DNA of 64,000 nucleotides, from contig OZ026515.1 of the NCBI GenBank assembly GCA_964019695.1, positions 140,675,549 through 140,739,548 of the forward strand, given 5' to 3'. Numbering within the stretch: position 1 is the first letter of the stretch; the number at the start of each line of letters is the position of its first letter. Positions 55,640-64,000 of this stretch are shown here, in pieces. The stretch comes from Loripinus fragilis. Taxonomy: Eukaryota; Mollusca; Bivalvia; Lucinida; Lucinidae. Under the pieces are notes generated by a model. That model was not told the origin of the DNA. It saw nothing but the letters and a program-made list of their open reading frames with translations, and did no database searches. The translations under genes and the position numbers were made by a program.

Positions 55640-57175
55640 TTTTATCAAAATTTGCAAGGATACAGCAACTAGGTATGATAAATAGTCGACTAGGGTTAGG
55701 TGACCTTGACCTTATTTTCAAGGTCAACACAGAGACAAGTTTGCTAAATTAAGGCCAAAAATTACTTAAATTCACGTTATCTTCGGAGTAGGTCAGCGGA
55801 TTTTGACCAAATTTGCATTATTTCAATAACTAGACATGGCAAAATAACGAAAAAGCTTATGAGACCTTGACCTAATTTTCAAGGTCACAGTAGAAAAAAA
55901 AACTGCTAAATTTAGGCGAAACGTTACTTAAATTCACATTATCTTCGGAGTGGGTCAGTGGATTTTGCCCAAATTTGCATAAATCTAATACATGGACATG
56001 GCAAAATGCTAAAAAAAAGTTTTGGAGACCTTGACCTTATTTTCAAGGTCACATTAGGAAACCAAATTGCAAAATTAAGGCCAAAAATACTTAAATGCAC
56101 ATTAAATTCGGAGTAGGTTAGTGGATTTTACCCAAATTTGCATGAATTCAATATCTGGACATGACAATAAACCGATAAAATTTTGGAGACCTTGACCTTA
56201 TTTTCAAGGTCACATTAGAATAAAAACTGCTAAATTTAGGGCAAAAAATACTTAAATGCACATTATCTTCAGACTGGGTCAGCTGATTTTGCCCTAACTT
56301 GGATTAATCTAATACATGGACAGGGCAAAAAGCTGATAAAGTTTAGGAGACCTTGACTTTATTTTCAAGGTCACATTATATATCGATATTGCAAAATTTA
56401 GGCCAAAAATACTTAAATGCACATTATCCTCGGAGTGGGTCAGTGGATTTTACCCAAATTTGCATGAATTCAATATATAGACATAAGAGTAAGCCAAAGA
56501 AAAAATGGAGACCTCACTTTTACTTTCAAGGTCACTTTAAAACAAAAACTGCAAAATTTAGGGCAAAATACTTAAATGCCCATTATCTTCAGATTGGGTC
56601 AGCTGATTTTTCCAAAATTCGCATGAATCTTATACATGGACATGACAAACCTCATTTTCAAGGTCACATTAGAAAACGAAGCTGCTAAATTTAAGCCAGA
56701 AATACTTAAAAGCACATTATCTTTGCAGTGGGTCAGCGGATTTTACTCAAACTTGCATGATTTTTAAATCTGGACATGGCTATAAGCCGTTAAAATTTTT
56801 GAGACCTTGACCTTATTTTCAAGGTCACATTAAAAATTGCTTGATTTAGGTGAATAATTACTTAAATGCACATTATCTTCAGTCTGGGTCAGCGGATTTT
56901 ACCCAAGTTCATGAATCTAATACATGGACATGACAAAAAGCTGCTTAAATTTTTGGCACCTTGACCTTATTTTCAAGGTCACATTGGAAAAGAAACTTCT
57001 AAATGTAGGTTGAAAACCTTTAAATGCACATTTTCTTTGGGGTGGTTCAACGGATTATACCCAAATTTGCATGATTTAAAACCTTGACATGACAAAAGTT
57101 GATGCGGTTTATGTGACCTTGACCTTATTATTCAAGGTTACATAAAAAAAAGTCAAATTTAGGCTAAAACCATTG
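55640..57175. repeat. 161-bp tandem array with a TCAAGGTCA site per unit
   Basis: TCAAGGTCA starts at 55718, 55879, 56043, 56204, 56365, 56526, 56659, 56819 and 56973: spacings of 161, 164, 161, 161, 161, 133, 160 and 154 bp. Most units have TGACCTTGACCTTATTTTCA just before it, giving inverted half-sites. The rest of the unit (AATGCACATTATCTTCRGAG.., GGTCAGCGGATTTTACCC..) is conserved too. A degraded unit near 57132 and a stray one near 57620 follow. Orphan nuclear receptors of the ERR/FTZ-F1 type bind TCAAGGTCA. Function here is unproven. Confidence 0.9.
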
Positions 57176-57480
57176 TCGCACAGGAAGTCCGCTAGCACGA
57201 ACTAACCTGTCGCTTTTCGCTCGGTGCACACTGGGATTTAACCGCCATTTTTATTAAAAATATATTATGCAATCACTGCTTGCATGACTCAGGGTTTTAC
57301 ATTTAGAAAATATTGACTAAAAGAGAAATGATAAACTGTCAAAAAATTAAGTTTTTGCTATTTTTAACAATAAATTATGTCACCACAGGAGTGCGAGAAT
57401 TGAACGGGACTAGCCAAATATCGCTAGTTACCCATGATGCAAAGGGCGAAATGCGAGAGATCTAGATGAGGTATCGTCAG
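57176..57480. repeat. Unit-breaking insertion with homology to the mariner-type element interior
   Basis: 57255-57395 (AATATATTATGCAATCACTG.., ..TGTCACCACAGGA) resembles 43325-43475. The edge GTCGCACAGGAAGTCCGCTA and a CGAAATGCGAGAGATC-like right side flank it. It interrupts the 161-bp array, which resumes in worn form at about 57510. Confidence 0.6.
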
Positions 57481-58345
57481 GTCTCGCGAGAATGAGGCTA
57501 AAACTAATTAAATGCGCATTATCTTCAGAGCGGGTCAGCGGATGTTACCTAAATTTGGATGAAATTGATATCTGATTATGACAAAGATGATAAAGTTTTT
57601 GGGACCATTTTCTTATTTTCAAGGTTACATAAGAAAAAGCTGCTAAGTTTAGGCAAAAGTTATCTAATTTGCGAGGAGTCGGCCGATGTTTCAAAGTTTA
57701 CCAAATTTGTATAACAGGAAATAGTGGATTGTATTATGGAAATCTTGACTTTAAATTCAATGTCGATGCAGAAAAACCACTACTTAATTTAGACCAAAGG
57801 TACTTAAATGTACATTATCGCTTGAAGCATGTTAGCAGATTTTAATGGAGTTTGTATGTCTGCAACACCTGGACATGATAAAACTCCAACTAGGTTTTGG
57901 GGAATTCGACCGAATTTCAGACTAACTGCAGAAACAGTACTGTAAAATTGAAGCCAAACAATTCACCTGAATCTTTGCTGAATGGATTTAGGACGCAGCT
58001 CCTCTCAGGATGATAGTACCATCAAAATACATTTAAGGCTGTGATAATTGATAATTTTCAGATGAAAGATTAATACATTCTTACGTTTGCTCCAAATGTA
58101 GACTGTGGGTGCGCATCAATGAGTTGGTCCAAACGAGTACACACAATTTATGTTTTATAGCAAAATAAGAAAATTGTTTTCGAACCCGTTTACTCCGTGG
58201 TTGACTTGACTGATCAATTGCTTGTTGCAACCATTCAAAGATGCAATGAGCTGGGATTTTTTTTTGTCTGCAAAATCATTGTGTGAGTGTTTCAATCATT
58301 TGTGAAGCAACTAGGTTCGCTATTATCGAATTTAAGTTCAATATT
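57481..58345. other. Worn 161-bp units, then no feature
   Basis: Until about 57960, phrases such as GGTCAGCGGATGTTACC and TATTTTCAAGGTTACAT repeat the array with many changes. After that there is nothing supported. Confidence 0.55.
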
Positions 58346-59204
58346 AAACAAGAGGGCTCTTGGGTCCTTGGTCGCTCACTTGATATGACCATTCGTAAGG
58401 TCAGGGAAAAGCATACTCACTCCCAACATTACAGCTGTCAATATTCGATGTATCTGTAGTTTTAATAAAACTTTGGTTTTGAACGTGTATATGTAATGTT
58501 AAGAAATGTAAAGATAAACCTCAGTGGGTATTAACATTTAAACCAAAATGAATCAAATCAGGTCAATGGTTAATGGAAAACAGTTCCAGGCAGACAGATG
58601 GACGCAAATGAACAGACAGAGGCATATCAAGGCCCAGTTTTTGGAAAACAATATGACTGAGTAAACAGACCATTGGCGCAAGAATGTGTCTGCATTTATT
58701 TAGAAAAGACGCTCGAATGTAGCTTTAGTGTTGACCTTAATGCCACTATTAACACCCAAACGGAACTTACCAGAGTTTTTATTTTTTCGATAACGTCAAT
58801 TGTTCAATCGTAAAGACCGTCCAACTCTCCAAAAGGTTCGAATTAGTGAGCAATGCAGGCGAAAAAAGTAGGTGGGGTACGCCTACGTTTTGCAATGAGC
58901 CAAACAAACGAATTTAAACTTTGATATTAATCATGAGAAGTGATAAGTTTGTAATCAGGGGGTAAAACTAATCTTCAAAGACACTACTTTTGGTCGTTCA
59001 CAACAACAGATAGAATCAGGACGCAAATGTTACGTGATACAAGAGTTTAAACTCGAAAATGACCTTGACATCAAGGTCAAATAAATTATTTTTCAATAAC
59101 AAAATAGTAATCCAATTAGATATTTACATGTACATAGGTAGAAGAAGATTCCTCTCACAAGCCCGAAAGAGTTTCAAAAAAGAATTTCATTATGGTATGC
59201 ACAA
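58346..59204. other. Dispersed repeat start; no gene
   Basis: AAACAAGAGGGCTCTTGGG with GGTCGCTCACTTG at 58346-58382 matches the start at 10352. A perfect ERR-type palindrome lies at 59060-59079. No exon. Confidence 0.45.
59060..59079. promoter_or_regulatory. Inverted TCAAGGTCA pair
   Basis: TGACCTTGACATCAAGGTCA: two perfect half-sites, inverted, two bases apart, the configuration of a receptor dimer site. It lies outside the 161-bp array. Whether any receptor uses it is unknown. Confidence 0.3.
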
Positions 59205-59880
59205 ATAAGTGGGTGGGGCATTTCCATGTCCTCCTTGCTCTTTTGGGGCGTTTGAAATTGCTATCATAGGTAACGGCTTTGATTTTGTGTTGCACAGATT
59301 GTGGTCCCACTACAGAAATGTGACTTTGAAACTTTGGGCCGAATTAAAGTAGAGTATGTTTTAAATTGGACATTTCTTCTGACTTTTTAAACGTAATTTA
59401 AATGTTGTACTTTGAATGTCAGCTGATATAGTTACAAACCTAATTTTGTGGTAAAATTCGCCTATTACACATCTAAAAGTATTTGTTACAAGAAAAGGTG
59501 CAAAAAATTACGAATTCGTTTTAACAATAACAATTAGTTTCATGTTAGCACAATAATCGCTTTTACAGCTTAAAAAGTGGGTGGGGTACTTTCATGTTCT
59601 CCATGCCCTTTTGGGGCATTTGAGCTTGCTATCATATGTAACGGTTATATTTTTATGTAGCATAGGATATGGTCTCGCTATAGAAATGTGACTTTAAAAC
59701 TTTGGACCGAATTAAAAGAAAGTCTGGTCAAAATTGGAAGAGCGTTTGTTTTTTGACAGTTTTTCAACATAAATTGTTCTTTAAATGCCTGCCAATATAG
59801 TTATAGACTTCATTTGGGATGAAATTTGCCTATCATACATTTAAAAGTATCTTCAACAAAAGCATATGCAAACTAGAAAA
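59205..59880. repeat. ~367-bp tandem duplication
   Basis: AAGTGGGTGGGGCATTTCCA (59212) and AAGTGGGTGGGGTACTTTCA (59579) start two units sharing TTTTGGGGCRTTTGA, AATGTGACTTTRAAACTTTG and AATTAAAGDARAGT. Partial relatives are at about 58870 and 63441 (TAGGTGGGGTA). Confidence 0.85.
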
Positions 59881-60269
59881 AGTGTCCATGGGGATGCCCC
59901 CGCCTATTGTTTTTATTTCACCTGCAATTAAACATTGGGTATACAATAAGTGAACAGGATACCATTTTCATACTACAAACTGAATTTATAGCAACATTAT
60001 TCTTATAAAACGTGTAATAATATGAGCCTCGTCATGAGAAAACCGGCTTTTTGCATATCGTATTATATACAAACCTTATGCGGATTATATACAAACCTCA
60101 TTCATATCGTAGGTTCCCCAAAACAGAAACGATGGATGCATATATGAAGAAATACAAACCTCATGCATTTCTTAGGTCTTTGACAAAAACACCTGCTGAC
60201 AAAAATACCCGAAATTTGCACATCTTCAGCCTTGACAAAAATACCTGAAATTTGCACATCTTCAGCCAT

Positions 60270-60951
60270 AGTGTCTATAAGCTTCTGTAGTAGTCGAGCC
60301 TAAAAACGACTAAGTTCAAACTGCGAAAAAATTATAAAAAAAATTAATCAACAAGGTACATAGTGTCTATAAGCTTCTGCAGTAGTCGAGCCTAAAAACG
60401 ACTAAGTTCAAACTGCGAAAAAAATATAACAACTGCGAAAAAAATATAAAAAAATAATCTGAAGATTATATGCAAATGTAAAGCATATATTTCGTTCTTG
60501 ACAAAACAACTGTAAAGTTTAAAAAGGATTTAGTAAAATTGTAGGAGGATTTGTGCTCACAAGGTATCTAATGTCCATAAGCTTCTGTAGTAATTAAACC
60601 CAAAAAAGACTAAGTTCAAACTGTGAAAAAAGTGACAAAAAATGATCTGAGGGTTATATCCAAATGTCATGCACATCTTCAGTCCTTGACAAAAACACCA
60701 GTAAAGTTTCAAAAGGATTGGGATAAAATTGTAGGAGGAGTTGCGCTCACAAGGTACCTAATGTCCATAAACTTCTGTAGTAATTTAGCCCAAAAATGAC
60801 TAAGTTCAAACTGTGAAAAAAGTGACAAAAATTGATCTGAGGGTTATATCCAAATGTCATGCACATCTTCAGTCTTTGACAAAAACAACAGTAAAGTTTC
60901 AAAAGGATTGGGATAAAATTGTAGGAGGAGTTGCGCTCACAAGGTACCTAA
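60270..60951. repeat. ~190-bp tandem array, left part
   Basis: GCTTCTGTAGTAGTCGAGCC-type starts at 60281, 60373 (short unit), 60581 and 60771. Each is followed by AAACGACTAAGTTCAAACTG, and full units also have GGTTATATCCAAATGTCATG and GTTGCGCTCACAAGGTACC. The last unit is cut by the insertion at 60952. Confidence 0.88.
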
Positions 60952-61194
60952 AGCCTCGGTCACACGAGATCGCGCGATCACCGAATCACGCGATTGGTCA
61001 CGAATCTCGGAGATGTAAGACTTGTCACGACTAGTAAGGACCAGTCTTTGGGATTTATCTTCGGTCTACCGTTAATGCTATTTGGAAAATGCATTCTATG
61101 ATTGGTTGGGATAATACCAGAACGATCATGTGACCCAGAATTTATAATCTTTATCGCAAAGGCGAGCCGCGAAGGATTTAAACCTCCGCATATG

Positions 61195-61457
61195 TTTGTT
61201 TGTTTGTTTGTTTGTTGCTTTACGTCCCAAGTCAACAGCTATGGTCATGCGGGACGGTCAGTTCACCTAACCACACTTTTTCCTGGGCAAGCTTGAACAA
61301 GCAGTTAACCAGTACTTCGTGCACATACTTTCGCTTGTAACTGACAACAACCCTTCATGAATGATTCAGCGGAAGGAGGAGAATGACCGTAGAAATTATT
61401 TCATGATCAATCTCCACGAAAGTATGGGACCGGGCCGGGATCGAACTCGCGACCCCT
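61195..61457 (-). mobile_element. tRNA-derived SINE, 5'-truncated, with 11-bp target duplication
   Basis: Minus strand: the remainder of a tRNA head with B box GAGTTCGATCCCGG, then a body with GTTGTCAGTTACAAGCG, TACTGGTTAACTGC, CCAGGAAAAAGTGTGG and GGTTAGGTGAACTGACC, and a (CAAA)n tail. CTCCGCATATG stands on both sides (61184-61194, 61458-61468). The body resembles bivalve SINEs of the V-/Meta-SINE kind, which are copied by LINE machinery. The A box is lost by truncation, so it is not a source copy. Confidence 0.82.
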
Positions 61458-61633
61458 CTCCGCATATGTGAGACTTCACTTCTCTCATACACACATTATG
61501 AAAATATATAAAAGGACCGATTTGGGGGATAACTAATAAGCACCGTTATCATATGAGCAGACAAATATTTTTTTTTCCAAAAATATAATTGATGAACCAT
61601 TTGTACGGTTTGGGCATAAATGTGTCCCGTCTG

Positions 61634-61690
61634 GCAAACAGTGAAGACCTAGACAAAATGACGCATTTCATCAGCGTCTACACTGTTTGC
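61634..61690. mobile_element. Hairpin core
   Basis: GGCAAACAGTGAAGACC / GTCTACACTGTTTGC form the arms, with an inner AATGACGC / GCGTC. Same outer words as the other hairpins. Confidence 0.6.
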
Positions 61691-61899
61691 TGCAAGTATG
61701 AAAAAGGGATCCTCAGAGAAAGAAATGATATTTAATTTGGAAATAATAAGCTGTGAACCCTCTCTATATATAATGGAACATCCCCAAATTAATGCATTTT
61801 ATCGGAAGGAAGAATCCATTAAGTACATACATCCTTAAAGCAAATAGAATGCCGCAAAAATCAAGAAGCCTGTTAACTCTTCATCTGCTAGTGTCATCA

Positions 61900-61983
61900 A
61901 ACAGTTTTGGATCGAGATCAGGCTTGACGTTTCTCGCAAACAGGGCCCAGCACACATTGGACCTGATCTGGATCCAAACTGTT
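61900..61983. mobile_element. Hairpin core
   Basis: CAAACAGTTTTGGATCGAGATCAGG faces CCTGATCTGGATCCAAACTGTTTG. The loop is about 35 bases. Related to 8520 and 62625. Confidence 0.65.
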
Positions 61984-63071
61984 TGATACTGTAGGTACAT
62001 GTATTCCTGATTTTTTGGTTATTTTTCTGAAAAAAGTCACTTTAAAGAAAATCAGAAGGCGACACTTTTGAAAAGTCATACAAATATACCCAGCATGTAT
62101 AGATTTATTTTTCTTGAGTTGATTTTTGATTTTTGTAATCTTGCGCTTTAACTTGTGGTCTCAGCAATAATTTACACTTTCAAATCATGAACACTCCAAA
62201 GGCTTTGTGATTTTGGCTCTCTTTCAGTTCAGACATTTTATATACTTAGAGATGTTAATGGAGGATGGCCTCGACCCCTATTGACCTATTACTCTACCTA
62301 CATAAAGGAGATTATAGGTTGTTGTTCCTTTTTTCTGAATATGATATAATTGTACTATAAACCACACCACGAAAGCTGCACTATTGTTATCTATGCTCCT
62401 AGCGCTCAACTACCCAGTGGGACTGCATGATCCATGTCTTGATTCTACAGCTGCTTCATACTTCAAACCGAGTCACGAAAGTCCTGGTGCAGCTGATCTT
62501 AGCCTTTGGCGTTCGCCTTTGTGGTAAGAAAAAAGATGTATTTTCAGGACATTTTGTCATCTCGAGGTGTTTTCAAAACGAACTGTTTCTAAAGAAAAAA
62601 TTCTACAATAACGAAATTTAAGTGCTAAACAGTTTGGATCTAGATCAGGCCCGACGTTTGTGTCTCAAAAGTGCAAGCTTGTCTGACCTTATAAATACTG
62701 TTTGGAGACACGTGATCTTGGATCGCGGTCGCAGGTTTTTGGACATGTTCAAAAGTCTCCGCCCCGCCCATTTTCATGCGTTTTGCTCGCACGATCACTC
62801 CCGATCAATAAAAACCAACGTGCGACAGTCTTCCACCTTATTTTTGCATTTTTATCCTGTCTAATTGTGAAAACACCAAAAAAGATTTTAAAGACATGTA
62901 TACACCTGCTGCTATCATCTACTGCAGAACCAGGCTCATTAAAATGCTCAAAGACGTCTCTGGAGCCTACTTTGTTAATACCGCTGTTTCCAATCACTAA
63001 GACCTGTCGCGCGCTCGTATGAGATCTACTTGCGATTTTACCACGTGACTGGTCTTACACAGGTCGCAGCA

Positions 63072-63270
63072 TGGCCATAAGCTTCAGTAGTAGTTGAGCC
63101 CAAAATTGACTAAGTTCAAACTGTGAAAAAAGTGACAAAATTAATCTTAGGGTTATATCCAAATGTCATGCACATCTTCAGTCCTTGACAAAAACACCTG
63201 TAAAGTTTCAAAAGGATTGGGAAAAAATTGTAGGAGGAGTTGCGCTCACAAAGTACCTACCTAAATGATG
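63072..63270. repeat. ~190-bp tandem array, right part
   Basis: One more full unit, GCTTCAGTAGTAGTTGAGCC to GTTGCGCTCACAAAGTACC, continuing the array interrupted at 60951. Confidence 0.85.
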
Positions 63271-63330
63271 GACGAACGGAAGGACGCACGGACGCACGGA
63301 CGGACGGACGGACGGACGGACATGGGCAAC
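63271..63330. repeat. (GGAC)n microsatellite
   Basis: GGAC repeats (GGACGCACGGACGGACGGAC..). Directly follows the last ~190-bp unit, as part of the same repeat's 3' end. Confidence 0.9.
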
Positions 63331-64000
63331 GCTTAATGCCCTTCCGCATTCTACGAATAGCGGGGGCATAAAAATTGTGGGTCCGTTTCATAAATCATAA
63401 TTTGTTTTCCCTTTAGCATAATAATCGCTTCTCAAGCTTTGAAAGTAGGTGGGGTATTTCAAGGGCAGATAACTCGATAAATGCATGGAACCAAATGCGA
63501 CATCATTGTTTTTTATAAACCGCAGATATTGGCTATAACTTTGGTATATGACTCAGCTTGTTGACAGAGAGCGCACCTAAACTCCCTTTCAATGCCTTGA
63601 TATTTGCAGTACAGCGCAAAAGAGAGCTCAAATGTCGTCTCCTTAAGGACTTTTAGGTGCCCTATCTGTCAACAAGTAGTGTTATATACCAAATTCTTTG
63701 TTAGCATTCTAGTTTCAGAGACTCTATGATGTTGGTTTCGGAGTTGCGTACTTACAGAGTTATTGCCCTTGATAGTTACCTACCCAAAACCATTTTAAGA
63801 CTGATTTGAGTGTATAAACATAATTAGAATTTTTAAAAAATGGTTTCTTCGTTGAAGTTACCAACATTAGAACAAACTCTCGCAAAATGAATAAGTTGCG
63901 AAAGGTTTACACCATCAGATGGGAAGCTAGAAACATTCATCAAGAAATGAGAAATTAACTAGTTCAAATAATATGCCATTTGTTTTTGACAGGTCCAAGT
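63331..64000. other. Dispersed repeat; no gene
   Basis: 63441-63460 is a fragment of the ~367-bp unit. 63610-63810 is the second copy of the repeat at 55205-55420. The remainder has no feature. Confidence 0.6.

Larger units (their letters stand above)
60952..63071. mobile_element. 2.1-kb insertion inside the ~190-bp array (unclassified)
   Basis: Array sequence stops at ACAAGGTACCTA (60951) and restarts at ATGGCCATAAGCTTCAGTAG (63072). The insert begins AGCCTCGGTCACACGAGATC and, read inwards from the right, GCTGCGACCTGTGTAAGACC. Subterminal words recur inverted (TGTAAGACTTGTCACGA against TGTAAGACCAGTCACGT), so it may be a DNA transposon. An open stretch at 62749-62997 (minus) has no known motif. 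It contains three hairpins (61634-61690, 61900-61983, 62625-62700) and a SINE. Confidence 0.55.

Overview
This looks like an AT-rich animal nuclear genome, most likely a mollusc and probably a bivalve. The signs are a spliced host gene, intron-bearing tRNA-Tyr genes, a bivalve-type tRNA-derived SINE, a Ty3/Gypsy element of Gmr1-like layout, many Penelope-like (PLE) fragments, and very many hairpin MITEs and mini/microsatellites. The species call is inference. Nothing points to a prokaryote or virus: there are no operons, and the only long reading frames belong to retroelements.

Host genes are sparse. Two short exons on the + strand (9171-9266 and 29629-29727) share phase and carry canonical splice sites. 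They appear to belong to one gene whose ~20.4 kb intron holds most of the left half of the window. I could not name the protein. Three tRNA-Tyr(GUA) genes, each with a 16-nt intron, lie on the minus strand at 7181-10950; two of them sit in a duplicated ~0.55 kb block. A fourth tRNA-like sequence (about 9957-10029) is probably a SINE head or a dead tRNA.

Mobile DNA dominates. (1) PLEs: a 5'-truncated copy at 1195-2612; a degenerate near-full-length copy at about 14171-18411, in which a GIY-YIG endonuclease precedes the reverse transcriptase (the permuted, Naiad-like order); fragments at 10951-11325 and 19500-19880; a minus copy at 47196-48140; and at least seven pieces made only of the 3' tail. 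Two tail subfamilies can be told apart, and subfamily 1 repeatedly inserted into subfamily 2. (2) An 8.0 kb Ty3/Gypsy element on the minus strand (31472-39508) has a 5-bp target duplication, LTRs, primer binding site, gag with a long coiled coil, protease, integrase and then RNase H. Integrase lies upstream of RNase H and the polymerase core is deleted. (3) TA-flanked Tc1/mariner-type non-autonomous elements lie at 5608-6192, 23240-24396, 43035-44331 and 50837-50983. PiggyBac-type TTAA MITEs lie at 7286, 8901, 49323 and 54798. A 237-bp MITE occurs three times, and other foldback families are present. (4) A 5'-truncated SINE at 61195-61457 has a clean 11-bp target duplication.

Tandem arrays make up much of the rest: a ~43-bp minisatellite (22541-25440, split by a transposon), a 29-bp minisatellite (40619-41459), a ~510-bp array (45380-49005, interrupted by a PLE), a 161-bp array whose every unit carries nuclear-receptor-type TCAAGGTCA sites (55640-57175), a ~367-bp pair (59205-59880), and a ~190-bp array (60270-63270) split by a 2.1 kb insertion.

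The most interesting points are the permuted PLE and its tail-only derivatives, the Gmr1-like element with a possibly SCAN-related capsid, the periodic receptor-type half-site array, and one hairpin core (GATCAGACTG type) shared by otherwise different MITE families.
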